Shown piece by piece: positions 1 through 7,679 of a stretch of DNA of 20,740 bases. This DNA is from UBA11346 sp038203025 (GTDB lineage: Bacteria > Planctomycetota > UBA11346), in NCBI GenBank assembly GCA_038203025.1, contig JBBREK010000046.1:1-20740 (forward strand), read 5' to 3'. A program made the translations under genes and the position numbers. Every line of letters starts with the position of its first letter. The stretch's first letter is position 1. The notes under the pieces were generated by a model that searched no databases, was not told the DNA's origin, and saw only the letters and a list, made by a program, of their open reading frames with translations.

Positions 1-23
1 GGCTGGGCGCCCAGCCCTGGGCG

Positions 24-563
24 ATGCGTCTGCCGTGGACCACGCTGCGCCGCCTCGACCAGCTGGTCCTCGCCGTGGAACGCCGGTTGGAAGCGGCTGG
101 AAAAGGCGCTGCCGAAGCGGCCCGCGTCGAGGAGCGCATCCTCCGCCTGGGCGGCGACTGCGCCGCCGCCCTCGCCCCCGAGGACGCGCGCTGGCAGCTC
201 GCCCTTGGCCTGGCGCCAGAGGCACGGCGTCTGCGCGGCCAGCTGGAGGAGTGCGCCCTGGCCTACGCCACGCCTGGTGCCGGCGCTGCCGCCGCCCGGG
301 CCGAGGGCGAGCTGCGCCAGGCCTGCGACAAGCTGGAACGCGCTGTCGACGCGGCGCGCGCGCGGCTCGACGCCGCCCGTCGGCGCTTGCTGGAGGCCAG
401 GCCACTGACCGGCCGCATCGCCGACGCCACCCGGCGCCAGCGCCTGGAACGCGACCTCGACGAACTGCACCGCAGTCTCCCCGACCTCACCGTCGGTGCC
501 GATCTCGCGGCGCAGGAGCGCAGTGCCGAGGCGTTGATCGCGCGGCTGCGGGCAATGCTGTAG
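24..563 (+). CDS. Alpha-helical coiled-coil hypothetical protein, possibly 5'-partial
   Basis: I do not recognise a family. The 179-residue product is rich in Ala, Arg, Leu and Glu, has almost no Gly/Pro outside one short stretch (residues about 84-90), and shows heptad-like spacing of Leu/Ala through most of its length, so a long helical or coiled-coil fold is likely. No signal peptide or membrane segment is visible. The frame is open upstream to the window edge (codons from base 3) and no Shine-Dalgarno precedes the ATG at 24, so the gene may begin outside the window. It ends 59 bp before pepP on the same strand, so the two could be co-transcribed. Function is unknown; coding is supported by length and by third-position GC bias rather than by homology. 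Confidence 0.6.
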   Translation: MRLPWTTLRRLDQLVLAVERRLEAAGKGAAEAARVEERILRLGGDCAAALAPEDARWQLALGLAPEARRLRGQLEECALAYATPGAGAAAARAEGELRQACDKLERAVDAARARLDAARRRLLEARPLTGRIADATRRQRLERDLDELHRSLPDLTVGADLAAQERSAEALIARLRAML

Positions 564-622
564 GAGTATCAGCCCGCGGTCCTGGGACTGGCCTCGGGAT
601 CGGGTCGGGCGACACTCCCGTC

Positions 623-1834
623 ATGCCAGTCCGCGGTCTCGCCCTGCCCATCACCACCTACCGCCGCCGCCGCGCCGCCGCGCTGCGCCTGTTGCGCACC
701 GCCTTCAGCGAGCGCGTGCCGCTGTTGCTGCTGGGCAGCGACGAGCTGGCCCTGCGTCGCGACCGCCAGGATCCGTGGTTCGACTACTTCTGCGGCTGCG
801 CCGAGCCGGACGCGGCCCTGTTGCTCGATCCGACGCGGACGCCGCACGACACCCTGTTCCTCGACCCGGGCGATCCGGCGCGGGTGGTGTGGGATGGGGT
901 GCGGCTCGGCCCCGACGACACCGCACGCAAAGCGCACGGCCTCGCCGCGGTGGCCAGCCGCGAACGCCTCGACGAGGCGGTGGCGCTGGCCCTGCACCGC
1001 TCCGGCGGCCTGCTGGCGATGTGCCACCGCAGTCGCGAACCCGGCGCCCAGGCGGCGGCCTTCACTGCCTGGAAGGACAAGCTCGGCGCGCGCGTGACCC
1101 TGCTGAACGCAGAGACCCACCTTGCCACCCTGCGCGTGATCAAGGACGCCGAGGAAGTCGCCTGGCACCGCAAGGCCATCGCCATCACCGCTGCCGGCTT
1201 AAAGTCCGTGCTGCCACAGATCCCGCGCCTGAAGTCCGAGGCCGAGATCGCCAGCCTGCTGACCATGCACTACCGCTCGGTCGCCTACGGCCCACTCGCC
1301 TTCCGGCCGATCGTCGGCTCGGCCGGCAACGGCGCGACCCTGCACTATCCCTTCAACGACCAGCCGGTGGCCAAGGACCGGCCGCTGCTCATCGACTCCG
1401 GCGCCACCGCTGGCGGCTACTGCGCCGACGTCACCCGCACGGTGCCCAGCCACGGCCATTTTGACAACCCGCGCTTCCGCGAGGTCTACGAGCTGGTCCT
1501 GCAGGCCAACACCCTGGGCCGCAAGCACGCGCGGCCCGGCATCACCTTCGACGAGCTGAACAAGCTGGCCTGGGAGCCGATCGTCAAAGCCGGATTCACC
1601 AAGCATCATGGCCTGTCGCACTTCATCGGCCTCGACGTACACGATCCCGGCAATCGCAGCCTACCCTTGCGTCCAGGCATGATCATCTCCAACGAACCGG
1701 GTGTCTATCTGCCGGCCGAGAGTTTCGGCATCCGTATCGAGGACGACCTGCTGATCACCGCCGACGGCTGCGAGGAGCTGACCCACGCCATCCCCAAGGA
1801 TGTGCGTGGCGTCGAAGCGTGGATGCGCGGCTAG
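623..1834 (+). CDS. pepP: Aminopeptidase P / Xaa-Pro peptidase (M24 family)
   Basis: Predicted cytosolic metallopeptidase of 403 residues that removes an N-terminal residue preceding proline. The N-terminal part (to about residue 170) fits the non-catalytic creatinase/AMP_N domain. The C-terminal part is the pita-bread fold with all five dinuclear metal ligands visible: Asp258 and Asp269 (LLIDSGATAGGYCADVTRT), His333 (GLSHFIGLDVHD), Glu358 (SNEPGVY) and Glu373 (IRIEDD). His340 follows in the conserved VHD. The frame is open much further upstream (to 35), but that part overlaps the preceding gene in another frame and has shadow-like Arg/Pro composition, so I place the start at ATG 623 (MPVRGLALPI). 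No clear Shine-Dalgarno is present. Its TAG overlaps the stop of the convergent gene in one CTAG tetranucleotide. Confidence 0.9.
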   Translation: MPVRGLALPITTYRRRRAAALRLLRTAFSERVPLLLLGSDELALRRDRQDPWFDYFCGCAEPDAALLLDPTRTPHDTLFLDPGDPARVVWDGVRLGPDDTARKAHGLAAVASRERLDEAVALALHRSGGLLAMCHRSREPGAQAAAFTAWKDKLGARVTLLNAETHLATLRVIKDAEEVAWHRKAIAITAAGLKSVLPQIPRLKSEAEIASLLTMHYRSVAYGPLAFRPIVGSAGNGATLHYPFNDQPVAKDRPLLIDSGATAGGYCADVTRTVPSHGHFDNPRFREVYELVLQANTLGRKHARPGITFDELNKLAWEPIVKAGFTKHHGLSHFIGLDVHDPGNRSLPLRPGMIISNEPGVYLPAESFGIRIEDDLLITADGCEELTHAIPKDVRGVEAWMRG

Positions 1835-2685
1835 CCTGGGCCCTTCGCGCCGCTGGTGCCCTGGCCGGGATCATGCTTGTCGTCGATCATGTCGATCAGG
1901 CCATCCTTGCCGATGATCATGCTGTCGGGCGACCACCAACCCCAAGCCGGACGTTGGAGATACTCGACCTCCTGACCGCGGGCGTCGAGGACCAGACGGC
2001 CCTGCGCGTCGCGGAAGGCCCAGGCCTGGTAGCGGACATGCCAGTGCTGCCCGTCGTCCGATTCGTACACCGTGTCGACACCGGCCCGGCCGGTCGCGTC
2101 GACCGAGACCGTACTCTCGTAGGTGCCGCCATGGGAATCGGGCGTCAGCCAGTACGCCTTGACCTCGCCGGGTTCGGCCGGCGAGACCGGTTCCGGCAGG
2201 ACCGGCGGGGCCCAGCGAAAGCGGCCGAGGTCCGGCATCTCGCCGCTGGTCAGGGCCTGGCGCACGCGCGGATCAGGTTCGGCGGCCATGCGCCGCGCGA
2301 CCTCGGCCACCGCCTCGGGATCACCCTCGCGAGCCCGCCGGCCGACACCGGCAGCGGTACCGATGCGACGGCGAAGGTCGCGCAACTGGTCGGCACCCGG
2401 AGAGGTCTGGTCGCGCACCGGAGAGGTCTGGTCGGGCACCGGGGCCGCGTCGGCGACCGGCGCAACCGGACCGACGGGCCTCGGACGCTGCGCCGCGGGC
2501 GGAATCTGGTGATCACCACCGGCAGGTGATCGCATCCCAGCATCGGCCGGGACCTCGCCGGACAGCGGGGATCGCCGGGCATCCTCGCGCTGGCTGTCGC
2601 GCAGATCCATCAGTGCATCGACGCCCCCGATCAGGACCGTGCCGAGGACCACCACGGCCAATATCAGCAGGACCAGACGGCGCAT
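1831..2685 (-). CDS. Membrane-anchored hypothetical protein
   Basis: No family recognised. The 284-residue product starts with a single hydrophobic helix (about residues 3-24), a signal anchor or uncleaved signal. A low-complexity Pro/Asp/Arg/Gln linker follows (about 35-105), containing a tandem heptapeptide copy (PDQTSP, RDQTSP) encoded by the 21-bp repeat at 2397-2438. The C-terminal half (about 150-270) is rich in Trp, Tyr and acidic residues and looks like a globular beta-rich periplasmic domain. It lies 10 bp downstream of the nitroreductase on the same strand. The nitroreductase stop sits inside the TAGGA that can serve as this gene's ribosome binding site, so the two are probably co-expressed. 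The 3' end overlaps pepP by 3 bp. Confidence 0.7.
   Translation of the reverse strand: MRRLVLLILAVVVLGTVLIGGVDALMDLRDSQREDARRSPLSGEVPADAGMRSPAGGDHQIPPAAQRPRPVGPVAPVADAAPVPDQTSPVRDQTSPGADQLRDLRRRIGTAAGVGRRAREGDPEAVAEVARRMAAEPDPRVRQALTSGEMPDLGRFRWAPPVLPEPVSPAEPGEVKAYWLTPDSHGGTYESTVSVDATGRAGVDTVYESDDGQHWHVRYQAWAFRDAQGRLVLDARGQEVEYLQRPAWGWWSPDSMIIGKDGLIDMIDDKHDPGQGTSGAKGPG
2397..2438. repeat. 21-bp in-frame tandem repeat, two copies
   Basis: Two adjacent 21-bp units (2397-2417 and 2418-2438) differ at one base. A degenerate partial unit lies just before them (about 2385-2396). Because 21 is a multiple of 3, the repeat keeps frame and encodes a repeated heptapeptide (DQTSP core) in the linker of the minus-strand membrane-anchored protein. 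Copy-number change here would lengthen or shorten the linker without disrupting the gene. Confidence 0.8.
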
Positions 2686-2695
2686 GCCGGCGATC

Positions 2696-3391
2696 CTAAG
2701 CCAGCGGCCGGCACCGGGGAAGCGACAGGCAGCGCCGCTCGACGACCTCGTTCAGCGGGTAGCGCACCTTGCCCTGGGTGGCGTACGTGTCGCCCGCCAG
2801 GCGGTAGCCGACCGGACAACACACCACGCTGCGGAAACCGCTGCCGGCGAGGCCGAGGATCTCGTCGTACTGCGCCGGATCGAAGCCCTCCATCGGACAG
2901 GCGTCAACCCCGAGTGTGGCGCACGACAGCATGAACTGGCCAAGGGCGATGTAGCACTGGCGCGCCGCCCACTCGAAGGCGGTCTTGGAGCGCGGTCCGT
3001 GTACCACATCCCTGAGCATCATGCCCTTGTAGCCATCCAGCGCCGCCGGCGGCAGGCCGCGCGCCGCCACCGTCGCATCGATCAGGCGCTGCACGTCACG
3101 CTCGGACATCTCGGTGCGGGCGAGGAAGACGACATGGTGGCTGCAATCCGTCACCTGCGACTGGCCCCAGCTGGCCGGACGCAACTTGGCCTTGAGTGCC
3201 GCATCGGTGACGACGAGGAACTTCCACGGCTGCAGGCCGTAGCTGCTGGGAGAGGCGACCAACGACCGTTCCAGCGCCGACCACACCTCGGCGGCGATGG
3301 TCTTGGCCGGATCGAAGACCTTGGTGGCATAGCGCCAGGCGAGGACGGCGTCGAGTTGGGCGGGAGAGAGGGTGGTCATGGGACGACTCAT
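2696..3391 (-). CDS. Nitroreductase-family FMN-dependent NAD(P)H oxidoreductase
   Basis: Product of 231 residues, the usual size of the NfsB/YdgI-type nitroreductases. These are dimeric flavoproteins that reduce quinones, nitro compounds or related electrophiles with NAD(P)H. Visible family features: the N-terminal FMN-phosphate region with RYATKVFDP (about residues 20-28), SSYGLQPWKFLVV (about 49-61), and the C-terminal ACPMEGFDPAQYDEILG followed by VGYR, which is typical of this group. Start ATG 3391 is the longest; ATG 3379 (MTTLSP) is equally possible, and neither has a strong Shine-Dalgarno. It is divergent from the cobalamin adenosyltransferase with 76 bp between starts, which must hold both promoters. 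The physiological substrate cannot be told from sequence. Confidence 0.87.
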   Translation of the reverse strand: MSRPMTTLSPAQLDAVLAWRYATKVFDPAKTIAAEVWSALERSLVASPSSYGLQPWKFLVVTDAALKAKLRPASWGQSQVTDCSHHVVFLARTEMSERDVQRLIDATVAARGLPPAALDGYKGMMLRDVVHGPRSKTAFEWAARQCYIALGQFMLSCATLGVDACPMEGFDPAQYDEILGLAGSGFRSVVCCPVGYRLAGDTYATQGKVRYPLNEVVERRCLSLPRCRPLA

Positions 3392-3467
3392 AGCTGGGGC
3401 CCGATGCGATCAAGCCGGCACGGAACGCCCTTGCACGTCCCGACCTCCCGGGAATGTCCGCCCACAC

Positions 3468-4043
3468 ATGATCCGCCTCGATCGCATCACCACCCGCGGC
3501 GGCGACCGCGGCGAGACCAGCCTCGCCAACGGCACCCGCCTGCCCAAGCACCACCCGCTGATCGCCGCCATCGGCAGCGTCGACGAGGCCAGCAGCCTGA
3601 TCGGCGTCTGCCGGACCTGCTCGCTGCCCGAGGATGTCGCCGCTGAGCTGCCCTCGGTACAGAACGATCTCTTCGACCTCGGTTCCGACCTCGCCGTGCC
3701 GCCCGGTGGGCCGCACGAGGAACGCCTGCGGCGGATCAGCGACGCCCAGGTCGACCGGCTGGAGGCCCTGGTCGCGGTCAGCGCCGCCAAGGTCCCGCCG
3801 CTGACCAGCTTCGTCCTGCCCGGCGGAAGCCAGGGTGCCGCCTGGCTGCATCTGGCACGCACGGTGGTACGCCGCGGCGAGCGCGACCTGTCCGCCGCCA
3901 TCGCCGCAGATGCGGCGCGGACCTGGAATCCCAACCTGCTGCGCTACCTCAACCGCCTCAGCGATGCCTGCTTCGTGTGGGCCAGGCGAGCCAACGACGA
4001 CGGTCGCAGCGATGTGCCGTGGGTGCCGGGGAAGCATCACTGA
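3468..4043 (+). CDS. pduO: ATP:cob(I)alamin adenosyltransferase, PduO type
   Basis: Product of 191 residues, the normal length for a single-domain PduO/MMAB adenosyltransferase. This trimeric enzyme transfers the adenosyl group of ATP to cob(I)alamin to make coenzyme B12. Diagnostic motifs are present: the N-terminal ATP loop TRGGDRGETSL (residues about 9-19, consensus TKTGDDGTT), the central LPGG followed by HLARTVVRRGER, and the C-terminal LNRLSDACFVWAR. The frame is open upstream to 3372, but the homology begins at ATG 3468 (MIRLDRITTR). No Shine-Dalgarno is evident (CCCACAC before ATG), so the mRNA could be leaderless. No other B12 gene or B12-dependent enzyme is in the window, and I saw no cobalamin riboswitch B12 box upstream. 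Confidence 0.92.
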   Translation: MIRLDRITTRGGDRGETSLANGTRLPKHHPLIAAIGSVDEASSLIGVCRTCSLPEDVAAELPSVQNDLFDLGSDLAVPPGGPHEERLRRISDAQVDRLEALVAVSAAKVPPLTSFVLPGGSQGAAWLHLARTVVRRGERDLSAAIAADAARTWNPNLLRYLNRLSDACFVWARRANDDGRSDVPWVPGKHH

Positions 4044-4059
4044 TGCCTGGAAATCGCGC

Positions 4060-4166
4060 GGTTCGCGGTTGCAACGACACGTGTTGTGTGTGTGGATGGT
4101 GTTCACCAAACGGGTGACCACGTGTAAACCCAATATGGTCCGTATTCGATGGTCCAACCGCGAACC
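4060..4166. promoter_or_regulatory. Structured intergenic segment: 12-bp inverted repeat with two CACGTG boxes
   Basis: The 201-bp gap between pduO and the AsmA-like gene holds a perfect 12-bp inverted repeat: GGTTCGCGGTTG at 4060-4071 and CAACCGCGAACC at 4155-4166. A further CGCG pair could extend the stem past a small internal loop. Between the arms are CACGTG at 4078-4083 and 4119-4124 (41 bp apart), the near-palindrome GGTGTTCACC at 4098-4107, and ATGGTCC twice (4135-4141 and 4149-4155). The segment looks less GC-rich than the flanking genes. It could be a structured RNA, an operator region for the downstream gene, or a small remnant element. No T-run follows the second arm, so it is not a standard intrinsic terminator. 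Confidence 0.5.
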
Positions 4167-4244
4167 CACCGCGGCCTTTAGACTAAGACGATAGACGGCC
4201 AGCCTGTTGCTGGACCTTGGGCTTCCGCCCGCATAACCGATTGT

Positions 4245-5555
4245 GTGAACGAAGCCGCTCCCCCTCCCGCAACCTTGGCGAAGCAGCAGGGGCTGCTGCG
4301 TCCGGCCGCCCTGTGGATGCTGCCGCTGACCGCGCTGGTCCTGCTGGCGCTGGTCCCCCTGGCCCTGGAACCCTGGCTGGCCGCCAAGGTGCGCAGCGCC
4401 GCGGGCCTGGCCGGACTCGAGATCGCACCGACGACGCGCATCGACGTGTCGGTGTTCGGCGGACGGATCACGCTGACCGCCCTCGACCTGCGCGAGGTCG
4501 TCGACGGCCAGCCGCGCTCGCTGTTCAAGGCCGACACCGCCGAACTGGATGCGGACGTCCTGGCCTGCCTGGGCGGCGACATCGTGCTCGACAGCGTCAG
4601 ACTCGACGGCGCCAGCGGCGACCTGCGCCGGCGCGGCGATGGCACCATTCCACTGGCCACGCCAGAGCCCGAACAGCGCGGCGATACCGACTGGGGCAAG
4701 CTGGACTGGTGGAGCTATGCCCGCAAGGCGTACGAGTGGCGCTCCCACGAGGACGCGGCGGCCACCGAGCCCGCCCCGGCCACGACGAAACCACCACGCC
4801 AGCGGCCGGCCCTCGACTGGGGCGGGGCGCGAATCTACGAGCCCGCACCCGGACCTCGCGGGCCGGCGATGCGTGTGCTCATCCGCTCGCTGTCGGCCAG
4901 CGGGCGCGAACTGCTGCTGCCGGACGACACGCCATTCGCCATCACCGCGTTCTCCGCCACCGGCCGGAACCTGGGCTGGGGCCGGCGCGAATCCGGCAGC
5001 GACTGGGGTCTCGACGTGCAGGTGCAGACGCGCGCTGCCGGCACGCTCGACCTCGGCGTGGGCAGCGGCCGCCTCCGGCTGGTCGCCGCCACGCTGCCGT
5101 TGGAAGCCCTCGCCCATCCGGCCCTGGCCGGCGAGGCCATCGCGCGGCACGGCGCCAGCGGCACCGCCGACCTCACCCTCGACGCCCACTGGTCCGACAC
5201 GCTCGATGGCACCATCGCAGCGCGGGTCAGCGGCCTGCGGCTGCAGCCGCAGGCGCCCAGTGCGCGCGAAGCGCAGATCGCCCAGCTGATCGACCGTCTG
5301 CAGGGCCGGCCACTCGACTGGACGATGCGGCTCGGCGGCACGCCGGAACAGCCCGAGGTGACCGACGATGGCCTTGAGGCTCTGGCCAAGGGCTCGCTCG
5401 CCGATGCCGCCAAGCAGGCGGTGATCGAGGAGGGCGGCAAGCGCCTGCAGGAGCAGTTGAAAAAGAACGAGAAGGTCCAGGAACTGCAGAAGAACGAGAA
5501 GGTCCAGGAGGCAACGGGCAAGGCCAAGGATCTGCTCAAGGGCTGGGGGAAATAG
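4245..5555 (+). CDS. AsmA-like / TIGR03545-like membrane-anchored protein
   Basis: Product of 436 residues with one N-terminal membrane helix (about residues 22-45), followed by a long periplasmic part with repeated beta patterns of the AsmA/DUF748 kind (for example ITLTALDLREV, DIVLDSVRLDGASGDLRR). Family members are thought to act at the envelope, in lipid or outer-membrane homeostasis; the role here is inference. A disordered Pro/Ala linker lies at about 165-185. The Lys-rich C-terminus contains the duplicated KNEKVQE unit. The GTG start at 4245 keeps a cytosolic tail before the helix; ATG 4317 is an alternative that would begin in the helix. No Shine-Dalgarno is seen. It is followed after 2 bp by a small multi-TM protein. 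I recall TIGR03545 and TIGR03546 proteins as such a tandem pair, which supports the call but needs a search. Confidence 0.7.
   Translation: MNEAAPPPATLAKQQGLLRPAALWMLPLTALVLLALVPLALEPWLAAKVRSAAGLAGLEIAPTTRIDVSVFGGRITLTALDLREVVDGQPRSLFKADTAELDADVLACLGGDIVLDSVRLDGASGDLRRRGDGTIPLATPEPEQRGDTDWGKLDWWSYARKAYEWRSHEDAAATEPAPATTKPPRQRPALDWGGARIYEPAPGPRGPAMRVLIRSLSASGRELLLPDDTPFAITAFSATGRNLGWGRRESGSDWGLDVQVQTRAAGTLDLGVGSGRLRLVAATLPLEALAHPALAGEAIARHGASGTADLTLDAHWSDTLDGTIAARVSGLRLQPQAPSAREAQIAQLIDRLQGRPLDWTMRLGGTPEQPEVTDDGLEALAKGSLADAAKQAVIEEGGKRLQEQLKKNEKVQELQKNEKVQEATGKAKDLLKGWGK
5463..5509. repeat. 20-bp direct repeat, 27-bp period, inside the AsmA-like gene
   Basis: AAGAACGAGAAGGTCCAGGA occurs exactly at 5463-5482 and again at 5490-5509. 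It encodes the duplicated peptide KNEKVQE in the Lys/Glu-rich C-terminal tail. The 27-bp period is nine codons, so the duplication stays in frame. Confidence 0.9.
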
Positions 5556-5557
5556 CC

Positions 5558-6082
5558 ATGTTCCTGCTCTACAAGATGCTCAAGGGCTTTCTGCGCTCGC
5601 TGATCTCGGCAGCCGAGCCATGGCAGGTCGGCTGTGCCGCCGCGCTCGGCACCCTGCTTGGCTTCATGCCGATATGGATCGGCGGGCCGAACCCGATCGC
5701 CCTGGCGGTGCTCGGCCTCGCCATCGTCATCAACTGCCACCTCGGCACCGTCTTCCTGTGCCTGGGCGTGATGAAGCTGCTGGCCCTGGCCGTTGGCCCG
5801 GCCGCCCTGGCCCTGGGCAACGCCCTCGACGGAATCGCGCAGATCGCCGCCGGCATGCCGCTGCTGCACGCCAGCGGCTGGTCGCACACTGGCTGGCTTG
5901 GTCTGGCGTTGATCGGCCTGGCGCTGGCACCCCTGACGGCCATCGCCATGGCGCGGGTGACGGTGCTGTTCCGCACCCGGCTGCGCGACCGACTGCTGGA
6001 AAACAAGCGCCTGACTCTGGCCGGCAAGGTCGGCGGCAACGCTACGCTCGTCCGCTTCGCCTGCTGGTTCTTCGACCTCTAA
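5558..6082 (+). CDS. Small multi-TM protein, DUF2062/TIGR03546-like
   Basis: Product of 174 residues with about three to four hydrophobic segments (roughly residues 28-48, 50-68, 68-90 and 112-135) and a basic C-terminus. The N-terminal pattern (EPWQVGCAAALGTLLGFMP, then hydrophobic stretches) resembles DUF2062/TIGR03546-type inner-membrane proteins of unknown function. The ATG lies 2 bp after the stop of the AsmA-like gene, with the GGGGGA at that gene's end serving as ribosome binding site, so the two are almost certainly translationally coupled and probably form one envelope unit. It converges on zwf with a 12-bp gap. The biochemical role is not known. Confidence 0.75.
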   Translation: MFLLYKMLKGFLRSLISAAEPWQVGCAAALGTLLGFMPIWIGGPNPIALAVLGLAIVINCHLGTVFLCLGVMKLLALAVGPAALALGNALDGIAQIAAGMPLLHASGWSHTGWLGLALIGLALAPLTAIAMARVTVLFRTRLRDRLLENKRLTLAGKVGGNATLVRFACWFFDL

Positions 6083-6094
6083 GGACTGTGGGCT

Positions 6095-7540
6095 TCAGCC
6101 CGTGACCCACTTGCCCTCGCACGAGCCGAACAGGTCGTCAGAGGCGAACGGGCCCCAGTTGTTGCGGGCGTAGAGGTACAGCGGGGTGTCCTTCATGCGT
6201 GCGCGCAGGCTGTCGGTCCAGCGCCAGCTCTGCTCGATCTCGTCAGAGCGGATGAACAGGGCCTGGTCGCCGTTGATCACGTCGATGAGCAGCCGTTCGT
6301 AGGCGTCCGGCGCCGGCTTGTTGAAGCGCTCGGCGTAGTTGAAGTTGAGTTTGGCCGGCTGGATGACCAGACCCTGGCCGGGCTCCTTGACGTCGAAGCC
6401 AAGGTCGATGCCATCGTTGGGCTGGATGCGCAGGGTGATGGCGTTGGGCCGCAGGTGGCACTCGTCGGGGCCGCCGAAGAGGGTGTGCGGCGGCATGCGG
6501 AACTGCACCTTCACGCTGGTGAAGCGGGCCGGCAGATGCTTGCCGGTGCGCAGCAGAAACGGCACCCCGCCCCAGCGCCAGTTGTCGATGAAGGTGCGGG
6601 CGGCGAGGTAGGTCTCGGTCTCGCTCTTGGGATCGACGCCGGGCTCGGCGCGGTAGCCCTCGTACTGGCCGCGCACGATATGCTTGCGCGGATCGAGATC
6701 GTCGAAGCCACGCAGGGCGCGCAGCACCTTGACCTTCTCGTCGCGGATGTCCTTCGACTGCAGCGAGGACGGCGCCTCCATCGCCACCAGGGCGAGCACC
6801 TGCAGCAAGTGGTTCTGCAGGATGTCGCGCGCCGCGCCAGCGGTGTCGTAGAAGCCGCCGCGGCCGTTCTCCATGCCGATCGCCTCGCCCACCGTGATCT
6901 GCACCAGCTCGACGTACCTCTGGTTCCACAGCGGTTCGAACAGGGCGTTCCGGAAGCGGAAGACGATGGTGTTCTGCACCGTCTCCTTGCCCAGATAGTG
7001 GTCGATGCGGTAGAGTTGGTCCTCGCCGATCAGCTTAAGCAGGTTCTGGTTGAGCACCGTGGCGCTGCCCAGGTCGGCGCCGAACGGCTTCTCGACCACG
7101 ACGCGGCGGCGCGGTCCGCCGTCCTCCTGGGCGAGCAGTCCGGCGGCGTGCATGTTGCTGACCGCCGACAGGAACAGGTCGGGCTTGATCGCCAGGTAGA
7201 ACACCCGGTTGACCGCTGCTGCTGCTGCACCGCCGGCGGCGTCGAGGGCCGAGGCCAGGCCGCGGTAGTCGTCCGCAGTGTCGAGGTTGGTCTGCACATA
7301 GCGCACGCCGGCAAGGAACTCGCCCCAGCGCGGGTCCTCGGCCGCCTTGCCGACCGTGCCCTGCAGATGGGCGCGGAAACCGGCGTCGTCCCACGGCCGA
7401 CGGGCCACGCCGATCACCTGGGTGCCGGCCGGCAGATGGCCGCCGAGGAAGGCAGAAAATAGCGCCGGCACCAGCTTGCGTGCGGTAAGGTCGCCCGAGG
7501 CGCCGAAGATGACGACCTGGGTGGGAGGGGCAGACGGCAT
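6095..7540 (-). CDS. zwf: Glucose-6-phosphate 1-dehydrogenase
   Basis: Cytosolic enzyme oxidising glucose 6-phosphate to 6-phosphogluconolactone with NADP+ or NAD+, the entry to the oxidative pentose phosphate and Entner-Doudoroff routes. The 481-residue product has the dinucleotide loop GASGDLTARKL (residues 13-23), EKPFG, the substrate signature RIDHYLGKE (Asp180, His181, Lys185), and GAARDILQNHLLQ, which carries the region of the catalytic base. The frame is open upstream to an ATG at 7681 that overlaps the cheX start, but those extra residues look non-native. I chose MPSAPPTQ at 7540; MQADTRP at 7561 is possible. It is divergent from cheX. No 6-phosphogluconolactonase or gnd gene lies beside it, so it stands alone here. 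Confidence 0.96.
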   Translation of the reverse strand: MPSAPPTQVVIFGASGDLTARKLVPALFSAFLGGHLPAGTQVIGVARRPWDDAGFRAHLQGTVGKAAEDPRWGEFLAGVRYVQTNLDTADDYRGLASALDAAGGAAAAAVNRVFYLAIKPDLFLSAVSNMHAAGLLAQEDGGPRRRVVVEKPFGADLGSATVLNQNLLKLIGEDQLYRIDHYLGKETVQNTIVFRFRNALFEPLWNQRYVELVQITVGEAIGMENGRGGFYDTAGAARDILQNHLLQVLALVAMEAPSSLQSKDIRDEKVKVLRALRGFDDLDPRKHIVRGQYEGYRAEPGVDPKSETETYLAARTFIDNWRWGGVPFLLRTGKHLPARFTSVKVQFRMPPHTLFGGPDECHLRPNAITLRIQPNDGIDLGFDVKEPGQGLVIQPAKLNFNYAERFNKPAPDAYERLLIDVINGDQALFIRSDEIEQSWRWTDSLRARMKDTPLYLYARNNWGPFASDDLFGSCEGKWVTG

Positions 7541-7679
7541 GGGCCTGGTGTCGGCCTGCATCAGCGGGGTGCAAGCAGGGGAGAGGCCGAGACCGGACAC
7601 GTTAAGCCGCCACGATCCACCGACGGCCACCCTTGCACCCTTCCTCCCCCGCGGATAACCTCTGGACTGCGAGGCAACC

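Noticed and set aside
35..622. N-terminal extension of the pepP frame
   Set aside because: Arg/Pro-rich low-complexity sequence in another frame over the preceding gene; aminopeptidase homology begins just after ATG 623.
3392..3467. Cobalamin riboswitch upstream of the adenosyltransferase
   Set aside because: The gap is only 76 bp, far too short for this riboswitch, and no B12 box is visible.
3096..5189. 697-codon open frame on the minus strand across the nitroreductase, adenosyltransferase and AsmA-like genes
   Set aside because: It overlaps three supported genes, has the Gly/Arg/Ala/Gln-rich make-up of a GC-rich antisense shadow and shows no recognisable domain.
4217..5377. 386-codon plus-strand frame in the AsmA-like gene
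   Set aside because: It is an alternative frame of the same region with Arg/Ala/Gly-rich shadow composition; the AsmA-like frame has a clear membrane helix and coupled downstream gene.
6088..6110. Small hairpin GGGCTTCAGCCC between the multi-TM gene and zwf
   Set aside because: The stem is only 4-5 bp without a T-run and lies partly in the zwf coding end; too weak to call a terminator.
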